Below, in pieces: positions 8,257-17,315 of a stretch of DNA of 64,000 nt. Source of the stretch: Haloprofundus salinisoli (GTDB lineage Archaea; Halobacteriota; Halobacteria; Halobacteriales; Haloferacaceae). Where the stretch lies: positions 248,001-312,000 of the forward strand of contig NZ_CP083663.1 of NCBI RefSeq assembly GCF_020097815.1, written 5' to 3'. A program made the translations under genes and the position numbers. Every line of letters begins with the position of its first letter. Position 1 is the stretch's first letter. Under the pieces are notes generated by a model, which saw nothing but the letters and a program-made list of their open reading frames with translations, made no database searches and had not been told where the DNA came from.

Positions 8257-9131
8257 CAGTCACCCGCCGCGGGCGTCCCCCGCGTTCGCTCCCGCACTAT
8301 TTCGACGGCGTCGCCCACGTCCGCGCCCGCCTCGGAGGCGCGTTCGAGCACCACGTCGGCCATCAGCGCCTCGGTGCCGACCGCGCCGGCGTACCAGATG
8401 CGGTGGCCGTCGACGTCGGCGGGGACCGGGTAACCCTCGCGGTAGTCGTCGGTCAGTCCCACGTCTTCGGGGATGTCCTCCTGGGTGTGGAAGCCGTCGG
8501 CGATGAACAGCGGGACGACGACCACGTCCTCGCTCTCGAAGTGGTCGGTCACGTCGTCGACCTCCGGCGCTTCGTCCATGTACAGCGCCTGCACCTCGTC
8601 GAAACGGTCCATCTCGCGGATGCGGTCGGCGTGGTACTCGATGGCTTTCGCGCTGTTTTCGTTGCGCTCGGTGCCGTGGCCGACGACGGCGAGACCGAAC
8701 CCCTTCCCGACAGTCGGGTCGCCGGTCACCGACTCCGCGCGGCGGACGAGCACGTCGGTCATCGACTCGTGGGTGCCGACGGGGCCGCAGTAGCGGACCC
8801 GCTGGTCCGTGTCCGTCGCGGCGAGCGTCGCGTGACTGGCGCTCAGGCCGTCGGAGTCCCACTCGGAGACGTCCCAGCCGTCGAGACGGAGTTCACGAGG
8901 AATGACCTGCTCGGTGAAGTACCCCTCGCTGATGAACATCGGAACGACGAACACCTCGTCGGACTCGACGGTGCGAAGGACCTCTCTGAGCGACGGTTCC
9001 TCCTTCCAGAACCCGGTCTTCACCTCGTCGAACGCGCCGACGTCGCGGATGGTGTCCGCGTGGTCGTAGGTCGGGGCGCTCGAATCCGGGTTCAGGTGGG
9101 ACCCGTGGGCCACGATGACCAGCGCTTGCAT
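8256..9131 (-). CDS. cbiX: Sirohydrochlorin cobaltochelatase, two-domain CbiX
   Basis: 291 residues with two CbiX repeats: ALVIVAHGSHLNPDS at the N-terminus and LAVVGHGTERNENSAKA in the middle, each bringing one metal-binding His (His9 and its equivalent) and a second conserved stretch (VVPMFISEGYFTEQVIP, VVPLFIADGFHTQEDIP). Class II chelatases of this form insert Co(II) into sirohydrochlorin on the anaerobic cobalamin route. First gene of the two-gene unit with the DR2241-family gene. The rest of the cob/cbi genes are not in this window. Confidence 0.93.
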   Translation of the reverse strand: MQALVIVAHGSHLNPDSSAPTYDHADTIRDVGAFDEVKTGFWKEEPSLREVLRTVESDEVFVVPMFISEGYFTEQVIPRELRLDGWDVSEWDSDGLSASHATLAATDTDQRVRYCGPVGTHESMTDVLVRRAESVTGDPTVGKGFGLAVVGHGTERNENSAKAIEYHADRIREMDRFDEVQALYMDEAPEVDDVTDHFESEDVVVVPLFIADGFHTQEDIPEDVGLTDDYREGYPVPADVDGHRIWYAGAVGTEALMADVVLERASEAGADVGDAVEIVRERTRGTPAAGD

Positions 9132-9271
9132 GTCCGACGCTGAGGGCGCGACGCTCTTAGGGACTTCGGGTTCGGTGGCCGAAGCTGATTCCGTTCGGGG
9201 GTTTACTCGCTATTTCTCCGGGGTTCGGAGGACCGTCGTCAGCGGGGAGTCGGAGTTGTTTCCAGCGCGGT

Positions 9272-9511
9272 TCAGGCGTCGATGCAGACGCCGGTTCGGG
9301 GGATGCAGATGTGGCTGCGCCGACCCAGCGACCGGCGCGCGGCGAGCACGCCAATCGTCGCCAGCGTCGCCACGCCGACGCCCGCCAGCAGGAGGAGCGT
9401 CGCCATCGGGTAGGAAGCGACGACCATCGCGGCGAACGCGACGAGGAGGAAGACGAACGTCTGCACCACCGATTCGGCTGTCGTCGGGAGCGGTTCCGGT
9501 TGTGTTCTCAT
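9272..9511 (-). CDS. Small two-TM membrane protein
   Basis: 79 residues from the ATG at 9511: MRTQPEPLPTTAES, then two hydrophobic segments (about 15-34 and 36-56), then a short basic tail with two Cys (RRSHICIPRTGVCIDA). A longer reading to 9730 is rejected because it crosses the opposite gene's promoter region and is poor in acidic residues. A TATA-like cttatg about 30 bases upstream fits. Function unknown; the ICIPRTGVC tail could bind metal or be modified. Confidence 0.6.
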   Translation of the reverse strand: MRTQPEPLPTTAESVVQTFVFLLVAFAAMVVASYPMATLLLLAGVGVATLATIGVLAARRSLGRRSHICIPRTGVCIDA

Positions 9512-9650
9512 CACAGGTAGAGAGTGGCCTCCTACCGGCATAAGGGTAATCTGAATGATGTTTCTGTAGCCGATGTTACTGAAATTCGCTTCAGTCGACG
9601 GCGCGACAGCGACCCTCAGGATTTTTGGTAACTCCCTGTGAGTCGCGGTC

Positions 9651-10166
9651 ATGTCACTGGCCGCAGAGACGCGCGAGGCCGCCCGCGAGCGACCGTTTCT
9701 ACTGACCGCGCTCCGGGCGGGCGTCGTCAACTACGCCGCCGCCGCGTCGTCGCTGGACCTCGACGGCGACACAGAAGCGATTGCCACCGCGCTCCGACGC
9801 TACGCCGAGGAGTTGCCGCCGCTAGAACTCGGAGAGCGAAACGCTCGGGTGACGATGAAAAGCGGCGTCGGCGTCGTCGACGCGGCGGACGCGGAGACGA
9901 CGGACGAGGACGCGCTGGCGAGGCTCGGCGGGCAGTCGGTCGTCGCCGACGCCGGGTCGCAGACGGCGATTCTGGCGACCGGCGAGGTCGACGCTGACGC
10001 GCTGACGACGGTGCTCGGTCGGTTGCAGACGGCCGAAATTCCGGTCGACGCGGCGGCGACAGTGGGCGAATCGTTGCTCGTGGTGGTCGAGCGTCGGGAC
10101 GGAGTGAACGCGGTTCGGATCGTCGAGGCGGCGCTGGAGGCGGTTTCGATCGCGGGCGGCGAGTAA
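9651..10166 (+). CDS. Halobacterial conserved protein (DUF7523-like)
   Basis: 171 residues. The N-terminal 50 residues are helical (AAETREAARERPFLLTALRAG). Residues about 60-100 and 115-165 look like two alternating strand-helix units, the second resembling an ACT-like fold (AILATGEVDADALTTVLGRL ... LLVVVERRDGVNAVRIVEAA). I recognise it as a conserved halobacterial protein (DUF7523 from memory) of unknown role. A TATA-like atttttgg lies about 28 bases before the ATG. Confidence 0.75.
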   Translation: MSLAAETREAARERPFLLTALRAGVVNYAAAASSLDLDGDTEAIATALRRYAEELPPLELGERNARVTMKSGVGVVDAADAETTDEDALARLGGQSVVADAGSQTAILATGEVDADALTTVLGRLQTAEIPVDAAATVGESLLVVVERRDGVNAVRIVEAALEAVSIAGGE

Positions 10167-10395
10167 GCGGCGGTTCTCCCAGTCGATTAGCTCGCGCGTA
10201 CCCGTCGAAACACGCGGCGGTTCGTCGCGGACGTGCTCTCTCGGGGTTGTCGGGTCCGTTAGCAGTACTCCTCATAGGGAGCGCAGCGAGGGAACCGGAC
10301 GGCGAGTTCTCGGTCTTCAATGTGCGCAGAACTGTCAACCGACCCAAAGGTTATTGAGATACAGTGCGATTCTAGCTGGCGCGCGATGTGAGAGC
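10167..10395. other. Intergenic region before gvpO-like gene
   Basis: No ORF with coding character. A TATA-like aaaggttattg is centred near 10350, giving a predicted start of transcription about 20 bases before the gvpO-like ATG at 10396. No tRNA cloverleaf is visible. Confidence 0.4.
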
Positions 10396-10713
10396 ATGAG
10401 CACGACGAAAGCAGAGACGGACAACACGACGGAACAGGGCGGACAGGTCGACCTCAACGATATTCGGCAGCGAGCGGCCAGTCAGACCGAAGATCTCATC
10501 GAACGTCCGCTCGACAGCGTTCACGCGGTCGAATACGACGACGAAGCGAGACAGTGGCGCACGCTCGTCGACGTGGTCGAACGGAGGTCGATTCCGGATA
10601 CCCAAGACATCTTGGGCGTGTACAGAATCGACTTCGACGACCGAGGGAACGCGATGTCGTTCGAGCGACTACGGCGGTATCGGCGTGGAGACCGAATTTC
10701 GTTCACCCACTGA
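10396..10713 (+). CDS. Orphan gas-vesicle GvpO-family protein
   Basis: 105 residues starting MSTTKAETDNTTEQGG. The domain at residues 30-100 matches GvpO: PLDSVHAVEYDDEARQWRTL, VERRSIPDTQDILGVYRI and MSFERLRRYRRGD. GvpO is needed for gas vesicle formation in Halobacterium and Haloferax (established), but no gvpA, gvpC or other gvp gene is in this window. The start at 10396 is preferred over the TTG at 10354, which lies at the promoter. An orphan GvpO-like protein may have another task, possibly regulatory; this is open. Confidence 0.82.
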   Translation: MSTTKAETDNTTEQGGQVDLNDIRQRAASQTEDLIERPLDSVHAVEYDDEARQWRTLVDVVERRSIPDTQDILGVYRIDFDDRGNAMSFERLRRYRRGDRISFTH

Positions 10714-10877
10714 ACCGAGCTTCGCCGGGCGCAGTCGTCCCCACAGACGATGTGTGTCTGGTACTCCGCTGAGAGGGGTCACTGTCGGTGACGCGGAGAA
10801 GGAGCCGAACGACACCCCCGCCACCCCCTCGCACAGTTCTGAAAGGCCTAAATCCCATCCCGGACAATCCCCGCACC

Positions 10878-12362
10878 ATGACGCTGTCCGTGACCAACAC
10901 CCTGACGGGCGAACGCGAGGAGTTCGAGCCGGGCGATCCCGACGACGTGCTGCTGTACGTCTGCGGGCTGACGGTTTCGGACGACGCCCACCTCGGCCAC
11001 GCCCGGGTGTGGACCCACTCGGACGTGATGCACCGCTGGCTGGCCCACGAGGGCTACGGCGTCCGTCACGTCGAGAACTTCACCGACGTGAACGAGAAGA
11101 TAGCCGCCCGTGCCGGCGAGGAAGGCCTCGGCGACACGGAGGAGGAAGTCGCCGAGCAGTTCATGGCCTCGGTCATCGAGGACATGCGCGGGCTGAACCT
11201 CCTGCGCGCGGAGGTCTATCCCCGAGTATCGGAGCACGTCCCCGAAATCGTCGACCTCATCGGGACGCTCGTCGAGAGGGGCTACGCCTACGAGTCCAAC
11301 GGCTCGGTGTACTTCGACGTGACCGAGTTCCCCGACTACGGGAAGCTCTCGAACCAGGATATCGAGGAGATGGAGGCGCAGGGCGAGGCCGAGGAGCGAA
11401 GCGAGAAGCGCCACTCCGCCGACTTCGCGCTCTGGAAGGCCGACGGCGTCAGCGACGCCGCCATCGCCGAACACCGCAAGGACGACCGGCCCGTCGACGA
11501 GTCGACCGACCACGGCGAGACGTGGGACTCGCCGTGGGGCGAAGGGCGACCCGGCTGGCACATCGAGTGCTCGGCGATGTCGATGACGCACCTCGGCGAG
11601 ACCTTGGACATCCACGTCGGCGGCCACGACCTCGTGTTCCCGCACCACGAGAACGAGATCGCCCAGAGCGAGGCCGCGACAGGGGAGAAGTTCGTCCGCT
11701 ACTGGCTCCACACGGGCTTGCTGGAGACCAAGGGCGAGAAGATGAGTTCGAGCCTCGGCAACTTCTTCACCGTCTCCGGAGCGCTCGACGAGTTCGGCGT
11801 CGACGTCGTCCGGACGTTCTACCTCTCGACGGGCTACGGCTCGAAGCAGACGTTCAGCGAGGACGCGATGGCCGAAGCCGGCGAACGGTGGGAACGCCTC
11901 GAACGCGCCTACGAGACAGCCAGCGACCGCCTCGACTCGACCGACGCGCGGACGAAAGTCGATGACGACAGTCTGCGAACGACGGTTGCCGAGACGCGCG
12001 AGGAGTTCGCACGGGCAATGAACGATGACTTCAACGTCCGCGAGGCGATGGCCGCCCTCTTGGAACTCGCAGCGGGCGTCAATCGCCACGTCGAGAACTA
12101 CGACGAGTACGATTACCGGGGTCTCCGCGAGGCCGTCGAAACGTTCGAAGAGCTCGGCGGCGACGTGTTCGGCCTCACCTTCGGCGACGAAGCGGGCGGC
12201 GACGTGAGCCTCGCCGACGACCTAATCGAACTCGTTCTCGACCTCCGGGAGTCCGAGCGCGAGGCGGGCAACTACGAGCGCGCCGACGACCTCCGCGACC
12301 GACTGAAGGCCATCGGCGTCGAGGTGCAGGACGGCGACGACGGGCCGACGTTCCGGTACTGA
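10878..12362 (+). CDS. cysS: Cysteinyl-tRNA synthetase
   Basis: 494 residues, full class Ia CysRS. It charges tRNA-Cys with cysteine. Visible are the zinc-site Cys of YVCGLTV, the HIGH equivalent [30 protein letters not shown] and the KMSKS equivalent KMSSSLGNF. The C-terminal helical region contains the typical DDFN ([10 protein letters not shown]). Start at ATG 10878 ([11 protein letters not shown]) matches family starts; the upstream in-frame extension to 10788 is Arg/Pro-rich and covers the promoter (tctgaaaggcctaaat). Confidence 0.97.
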   Translation: MTLSVTNTLTGEREEFEPGDPDDVLLYVCGLTVSDDAHLGHARVWTHSDVMHRWLAHEGYGVRHVENFTDVNEKIAARAGEEGLGDTEEEVAEQFMASVIEDMRGLNLLRAEVYPRVSEHVPEIVDLIGTLVERGYAYESNGSVYFDVTEFPDYGKLSNQDIEEMEAQGEAEERSEKRHSADFALWKADGVSDAAIAEHRKDDRPVDESTDHGETWDSPWGEGRPGWHIECSAMSMTHLGETLDIHVGGHDLVFPHHENEIAQSEAATGEKFVRYWLHTGLLETKGEKMSSSLGNFFTVSGALDEFGVDVVRTFYLSTGYGSKQTFSEDAMAEAGERWERLERAYETASDRLDSTDARTKVDDDSLRTTVAETREEFARAMNDDFNVREAMAALLELAAGVNRHVENYDEYDYRGLREAVETFEELGGDVFGLTFGDEAGGDVSLADDLIELVLDLRESEREAGNYERADDLRDRLKAIGVEVQDGDDGPTFRY

Positions 12363-12506
12363 GTCGCCGCGACCCGATTCGCCGTCTTGCGAACCGACAG
12401 CCTCTTCTTCCTTGCGTCGTGGTAACATCCGACGTGTTCATATCCGCTGGAACGCCTAACCTTCGGTAAGCGCGGGCGTCGCTGGTCGACGTCGGCGCAC
12501 CACTCC

Positions 12507-13541
12507 ATGAAGTCAGATATCGATTACGAACGGTTGTACGAGGAGGTCATCCCCTCCGTCGTCTCCATCTACGCCGCCGAACGCGGCCCGATGGGCGGCG
12601 CGGGGTCCGGATTCGTCTACGACCGAACCCACGTCGTGACGAACGAACACGTCGTCCGCGGCGGCGACGGCGTCGAACTCCGGTTCAGCGGCGGTCAGTG
12701 GCGAGAGGGCGAGGTGGTCGGCGTCGACGCCTACACCGACCTCGCCGTCGTCCGCGTCGGCGGCCTGCCGGAGAGCGCGGTACCGCTCTCTGTCGCCACC
12801 GAGAATCCGAAGCCCGGTCGCCCCGTCGCGGCGCTCGGCAACCCGATGGGGCTCGACGGCTCTATCAGCGTCGGCATCGTCTCCGGGTCGAGTCGGTCGA
12901 TGCCCACCTCCGGCGGCTTCGCCATCCCGGACGTCGTCCAGACCGACGCGCCCATCAACCCCGGAAACAGCGGCGGACCGCTCGTCGCGCTGAACGGCCG
13001 CGAGAACGGCGACTCGTCGGCGCTCTCCTACGAGGTCGTCGGCGTCAACCGCGCGAAGCAGGGCGACAACATCGGCTTCGCCGTCTCGCCGGCCATCGTC
13101 TCGCGCGTCGTGCCGGGACTCGTGGCGGACGGCGAGTACCGCCACTCCTACCTCAGAGCGCGGACGCTCGACGTGACGCCCACGGTCGCGCGGGCGAACC
13201 GACTCGACGAACCGCGCGGCGTCCTCGTCGTCGACGTGGCCGCGGGGCCAACCGGGGGCGACGCGCTCCGCGGGTCGCGTTACTCGCGGACCGTCCGCGG
13301 ACGGGACGTACCGGTCGGCGGCGACGTCATCGTCGGCATCAACGGCCGCACGGTCAACTCGCACGAGCAGTTGATGCACTACCTCATCACGGAGACGCGC
13401 CCGAGCGAACCGGTCGAAATCGATGTCCTACGCGACGGCGAGGAGGAGACGTTAGAGGTGATTCTCGGCGAGCGGCCGACGCCGAGCGATAGACGCCCGC
13501 GGCGGCGCAACGGCCGCGGCGAGCGCATCCCCATCGACTGA
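12507..13541 (+). CDS. HtrA/DegP-like trypsin-fold serine protease with PDZ domain
   Basis: 344 residues. Trypsin-like domain at residues 10-200 with the catalytic triad intact: His48 in VVTNEHVV, Asp78 in YTDLAVV and Ser155 in NPGNSGGP. A PDZ domain follows (about 215-330: RGVLVVDVAAGPTGGDAL, GGDVIVGINGRTVNSHEQL). The C-terminal tail is basic (RRPRRRNGRGER). No signal peptide or membrane anchor is seen, so the protease should act in the cytoplasm in protein quality control, unlike bacterial periplasmic DegP. Downstream lies a tandem repeat and a zinc-ribbon gene. Confidence 0.93.
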   Translation: MKSDIDYERLYEEVIPSVVSIYAAERGPMGGAGSGFVYDRTHVVTNEHVVRGGDGVELRFSGGQWREGEVVGVDAYTDLAVVRVGGLPESAVPLSVATENPKPGRPVAALGNPMGLDGSISVGIVSGSSRSMPTSGGFAIPDVVQTDAPINPGNSGGPLVALNGRENGDSSALSYEVVGVNRAKQGDNIGFAVSPAIVSRVVPGLVADGEYRHSYLRARTLDVTPTVARANRLDEPRGVLVVDVAAGPTGGDALRGSRYSRTVRGRDVPVGGDVIVGINGRTVNSHEQLMHYLITETRPSEPVEIDVLRDGEEETLEVILGERPTPSDRRPRRRNGRGERIPID

Positions 13542-13550
13542 GCGGGCGAC

Positions 13551-13600
13551 ATACGGCGGTTTACGACGGTCTACGGCGGTCTACGGCGGTCTACGACGGT
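13551..13600 (+). repeat. Five tandem decamers (consensus CTACGGCGGT)
   Basis: Five consecutive 10-base units, ATACGGCGGT, TTACGACGGT, CTACGGCGGT, CTACGGCGGT and CTACGACGGT, in the gap after the HtrA gene, immediately before the promoter-like tcgaaaagact of the small zinc-ribbon gene. The 10-base period is close to one helical turn, so protein-binding sites on one DNA face are possible; slippage is the simpler explanation. Confidence 0.85.
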
Positions 13601-13636
13601 CGAAAAGACTACAGTTCGACGTCGAATCCGAGGGTC

Positions 13637-13774
13637 ATGGGCCACTGTCCCCACTGCGAGACCGACCAGCGAGAGCTCGTCGAAAGCGACACTGACCTAC
13701 GGTTCGCCGACGGAACGGTCTGGGAGTGTTCCTCGTGCGGCGCGATTCTCGGAGTCAGTCAAGTCGGGGTGTAG
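13637..13774 (+). CDS. Small zinc-ribbon protein
   Basis: 45 residues (MGHCPHCETDQRELVESDTD at the start, then VWECSSCGAILGVSQVGV). Two CxxC knuckles, CPHC and CSSC, 26 residues apart, make a one-zinc ribbon that is the whole protein. Such microproteins are very common in haloarchaea. A TATA-like gaaaagac is about 32 bases upstream of the ATG. It converges with the membrane protein at 13776, with a gap of a single base. Confidence 0.75.
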   Translation: MGHCPHCETDQRELVESDTDLRFADGTVWECSSCGAILGVSQVGV

Positions 13775-13775
13775 C

Positions 13776-14180
13776 TCACCAGCTGGCGACTTCCCCGACG
13801 AACGCTACGAAACCACCGAGGAGCCCCGCCATCTGAATCCAGTTTCCGACGGAACCGCTCCAGTTCGGCGAGATACCGAGATACGCGACGACTGGAACGA
13901 GTCCGACAATCGCACCGAGCGGGTAGAGCAGTCGCCATCTGAGTGTCGAAGGAAGAAACTCGCGGCGGATGGTCACGGCGACGACGAGTCCTGCTACGAG
14001 AGCCGGCGGAAAGATGAGGAGTAGGCGTAATCCCATCCCACCTTCGTACCTTGGTTCGGGTGTGAACGGATACGCAGTGAGAGCCACGTAGAGCGAATAC
14101 GCGAGAAGCACAGCAGCGAGAACGAGAGCTACTGTAGAGGACCAATGGAGGTTTTTGAGCCGGTGAGTAGAACCGTTCAT
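13776..14180 (-). CDS. Four-TM membrane protein, unknown function
   Basis: 134 residues with four hydrophobic segments (about 16-36, 48-69, 82-102 and 110-131). No charged motif or catalytic residue stands out. Codon use is less GC-biased than in the neighbours (for example many tac/gaa/aat-type codons in runs), hinting at recent acquisition. Not recognised. Confidence 0.6.
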   Translation of the reverse strand: MNGSTHRLKNLHWSSTVALVLAAVLLAYSLYVALTAYPFTPEPRYEGGMGLRLLLIFPPALVAGLVVAVTIRREFLPSTLRWRLLYPLGAIVGLVPVVAYLGISPNWSGSVGNWIQMAGLLGGFVAFVGEVASW

Positions 14181-14264
14181 GGATGTCTGCTCGGTGAACG
14201 GAACAAGTACGTTCCGGCTGCGTAGTCGGTGTGATACAAGGCGAGATTACCCGCCCGAACGCCG

Positions 14265-15035
14265 CTACTCCGTCCGCGGGATGGCGTACGCCCCGGCAGC
14301 GAAGAAGGCGACGGCGAGTGCGGCGACGATAGCGAGGTTGACGGCGACGACGGAGTCACTCAACCCGGCACTCTCGTACGTCAGCGCCCGCACGCCGCGC
14401 GAGAAGTACGTCAACGGCGAGAGATTCACTATCGGCCCGAACCAGTCCGGCAGCAACTCGGGCGTGACGAACGTCTCCGAGAGGAACAACAGCGGAAGTG
14501 CGATGGTGTTACTCGCGGCGATGACGCCGTCCTGCGAGTCGGCGACGCTGCCGAGTACGGCACCGAGGCCGCAGAACACGACGACGCCGAGGACGACGAA
14601 CGGAATCAGGAGCAGGAGATCAGCTGAGAGCGGAATCTCCGCGCCGGTCACGACGACCATCAGCGCGAGGATGAGCAGCGCCGCGAGGCCGATGATGACG
14701 ACGTTGACGAGCGTCTGCGCGAACAGCCACTCGGTGCGCGAAAGCGGCGTCGTCGCCAACTTCTCGAAGCGGCTCCCCTCGCGGTGGCGGGCGATTTCGC
14801 TGCCGACGCGCGACAGCGGCGTGAACAGCACGACGGTCGCCAGATAGCCCGGCACGTAGTACGCCTGCGGTTCAGCGAACAGGCCGCCGCCGGTCGGTTG
14901 GGTCTGCACCAGCGCGCCGAAGATGAGCACGAGGATAATCGGGAAGAAGAACGTGAAGAACACCGCCGTCCGCCGGCGGAGAAAGGAGTTCCACGCCGCG
15001 CCGAACTCCGCGCGGACCCGTCCGGTCGCCGTCAT
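14265..15035 (-). CDS. ABC-2 type transporter permease
   Basis: 256 residues with six membrane segments: one near residues 25-45 after the cytoplasmic start MTATGRVRAEFGAAWNSFLR, then five more after YVPGYLATVVLF. The extracellular region with PLLFLSETFVTPELLPDW and LSPLTYFSRGVRAL is typical of ABC-2 exporters. ATG at 15035 overlaps the TGA of the ATPase gene (ATGA), so the two are coupled. Substrate unknown; drug, lipid or polysaccharide export is usual for this family. Confidence 0.9.
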   Translation of the reverse strand: MTATGRVRAEFGAAWNSFLRRRTAVFFTFFFPIILVLIFGALVQTQPTGGGLFAEPQAYYVPGYLATVVLFTPLSRVGSEIARHREGSRFEKLATTPLSRTEWLFAQTLVNVVIIGLAALLILALMVVVTGAEIPLSADLLLLIPFVVLGVVVFCGLGAVLGSVADSQDGVIAASNTIALPLLFLSETFVTPELLPDWFGPIVNLSPLTYFSRGVRALTYESAGLSDSVVAVNLAIVAALAVAFFAAGAYAIPRTE

Positions 15036-16042
15036 CGGTCGCCCCCCGAGCCGGCGGGAGCGCCGGCGTCGACGGTCTCGGCGTCTTCGGTCTCTCCGGT
15101 GTCGGCGGAGTCCCCCGTGACGGTCGGTCGGTCGAGCGCGCCGAACTCGTCGCCGGTGAGCCGCAGGTACACGTCTTCGAGGTTCGGCTGTTTCCACGTC
15201 AGCGCGTCGTAGCGGACGCCGGCGGATTCGAGCGCGTCGACGGCCGGGCCGATGGCCGCGGGGTCGACGTCCCGGAAGACGAGTTCGTCGCCGTCGGCGG
15301 CGAGGTCGAACTTCGAGTTCGCCTTCGAGAGCGCCTCTGCCGCCACGGACGGCGACGTCTCGGGTCGGACGACGAGTCGGTTCTCGCCGCCGTACTCGTC
15401 GACGAGCGAGTCGGGCGAGCCGACGGCGACGAGCGTTCCGTCGGCGAGCAGGCCGACGCGGTCGGAGAGCCGTTCGACCTCTGCCATCGAGTGACTCGTC
15501 AGAAAGACGGTCGTCCCCCCCGCCGCGAGGTCGTCCAGAAGCGCCCAGAGCGACCGGCGACCCGCGGGGTCGATGCCGGTCGTTGGCTCGTCCAGAAAGA
15601 GCAGGTCGGGGTCGTTGACGAGCGAGACGCCGACGCAGACGCGGCGCTGCTGTCCGCCCGAGAGGTTCTCGTACCACGTGTCGGCGGCGTCGGTCAGGCC
15701 GACGTCCGCCAGCACGGCGTCAGGGTCCCGCGAGTCGTCGTACAGTCCGCCGTAGTAGGCGACGAGTTCGCGGGCGGTGAGTCGCGCCGGCGGCGAAAAG
15801 GACTGCGGGAGCAGGCTCACGCGCTGTTTGTCCGCGCCGGCGGGGTCGCCGCCGAAGACGTGAACCGTCCCGTCCGCGCGGGTCGTCCCGGTGAGCGCGC
15901 GGACGAGCGTCGTCTTTCCCGCGCCGTTCGGGCCGATGAGCCCGAACACCTCTCCAGCGCCGACAGACAGCGAGACGCCGGCGAGCGCGACGGTCTCACC
16001 GTACTGTTTTCGCACGTCGTCGGCGACCAGTACCTCGTCCAT
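15032..16042 (-). CDS. ABC transporter ATP-binding protein
   Basis: 336 residues. Walker A GPNGAGKTTLV near residue 38, Q-loop LLPQSFSPPAR, signature LSGGQQRR, Walker B LLFLDEPTTGID and H-loop TSHSM are all intact. A DrrA/NatA-type C-terminal domain follows, with an acidic tail of about 40 residues (ETEDAETVDAGAPAGSGGD). It drives the ABC-2 permease encoded by the overlapping next gene. A TATA-like ccttac about 26 bases upstream supports the ATG at 16042. Confidence 0.94.
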   Translation of the reverse strand: MDEVLVADDVRKQYGETVALAGVSLSVGAGEVFGLIGPNGAGKTTLVRALTGTTRADGTVHVFGGDPAGADKQRVSLLPQSFSPPARLTARELVAYYGGLYDDSRDPDAVLADVGLTDAADTWYENLSGGQQRRVCVGVSLVNDPDLLFLDEPTTGIDPAGRRSLWALLDDLAAGGTTVFLTSHSMAEVERLSDRVGLLADGTLVAVGSPDSLVDEYGGENRLVVRPETSPSVAAEALSKANSKFDLAADGDELVFRDVDPAAIGPAVDALESAGVRYDALTWKQPNLEDVYLRLTGDEFGALDRPTVTGDSADTGETEDAETVDAGAPAGSGGDR

Positions 16043-16134
16043 ACTCGAACTCGGCGCGTTCCGGCCGTAAGGATTCCCCTTCGGTCACGCCGCTGGTTCG
16101 ACTGTCGAACAGAGTTTGACGAGCACGCGGTCAG

Positions 16135-17199
16135 TCAGTCGTCACCTTCGGGTTCGACGGCATCTGCCGCCTCGGTCGCGGCGTCGAGGGATGCGGCCTC
16201 CCCCTCGCCGAACGCGTCGATGGCGACGGTTCGCTCGGTTTCGGCGGCCTCGTACGCCGCTTCGGTGAGCGCCGTCACGCGGATGGCGTCCGTCGCCGGA
16301 ATGGCGAGTTCGGCGTCGCCGCGGACGGCGTCGACGAAGTTCTGGAGTTTCGTCTCGGTGAGCTCCTCGAACCCCGGTTCGCGGGCGTCCTCGGCTTCGA
16401 CCTCGCCGCCGGACTCGACGGTGAGCGTGTCGTCGGCGAGGCTGATTCGGCCCTCGGTGCCCCAGAGGTGCAGGCCCTCGCCGGGAGCGGGGGCGCTGCG
16501 ACCCGCGCCGGAGACGCCGACGCTCGCGGAGACGCGGTCGCCGTCGCGGTCGAGCGTCACCGCCAGCGCGCTGTTGACGTCCACGTCGTGGCCGCGGTCG
16601 TCGACGGCGGCGGCGACGGAGACGGGGTCGGTTCGGGTCGTCCATAGCAGCGCGTCGAGCAGGTGCGACCCGGAGTCGTACAGTTGACCGCCGCCCGACA
16701 GCGCCGGGTTGCCGCGCCACTGCCCCTCGGCGACCGAAATCCACACCTGTTCGAGGAAGCAGACGGCCATGTGCAGCTCGCCGATCGCGCCCTCGTCGAT
16801 GAGGCGGCGAATCTTCCGGAACCGCCAGTCGACGTGGCGCTGGTAGCCGACCGCGAGCGTGAGGTCGGCCTCGTCGGCTCGCTTCCGGAGGTCGCGGGCG
16901 TGGCCGAGGTCAGTCACCATCGGCTTTTCGAGGTGGACGTGGACGCCTCGGTCGAGACAGGCGCGGGCCTGTTCGTAGTGCAGCGTGTGCGGGGTGACGA
17001 TACAGGCGGCGTCGGCGTCCTCGGCGTCGAGCAGCTCCTCGTACGACTCGTACGTCGGGACGTCGTGTTCCTCGGCGAACGCCTCGCGGGCGTCCGGGGA
17101 GACGTCCGCCCCGGCGACGAGGTTGACCCCGTCGAGGGCGGCGAGCGTTCGAAGTTCGAGGCGGCCGAGGTCACCGAGGCCGATTCCTACGACGTTCAC
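16135..17199 (-). CDS. Gfo/Idh/MocA-family NAD(P)-dependent oxidoreductase
   Basis: 354 residues from a GTG at 17199 (MNVVGIGLGDLGRLELRTL). N-terminal Rossmann fold with GxGxxG variant GIGLGDLG, ITPHTLHYE-like second turn, and the conserved LEKPMVTD lysine; C-terminal beta domain with GGGQLYDSGSHLLDAL, bearing the Asp and His usually used for catalysis. Substrate is likely a sugar or polyol, not identifiable. I chose the GTG because a TATA-like ttgatact (17221-17228, minus) sits 26 bases upstream; the longer reading to 17283 runs through it. The last 30 residues are an Ala/Glu/Asp tail. Confidence 0.87.
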   Translation of the reverse strand: MNVVGIGLGDLGRLELRTLAALDGVNLVAGADVSPDAREAFAEEHDVPTYESYEELLDAEDADAACIVTPHTLHYEQARACLDRGVHVHLEKPMVTDLGHARDLRKRADEADLTLAVGYQRHVDWRFRKIRRLIDEGAIGELHMAVCFLEQVWISVAEGQWRGNPALSGGGQLYDSGSHLLDALLWTTRTDPVSVAAAVDDRGHDVDVNSALAVTLDRDGDRVSASVGVSGAGRSAPAPGEGLHLWGTEGRISLADDTLTVESGGEVEAEDAREPGFEELTETKLQNFVDAVRGDAELAIPATDAIRVTALTEAAYEAAETERTVAIDAFGEGEAASLDAATEAADAVEPEGDD

Positions 17200-17315
17200 G
17201 AGCGTCGAATCGTGGGAACAAGTATCAATCCGTCGGAGTCGGCACGGGTGTGTCACCTCAGTCGATACGTTTCCGGTACTCACAGCCTTTTGCCCGATGC
17301 GTCCGAGCGGTCGGT

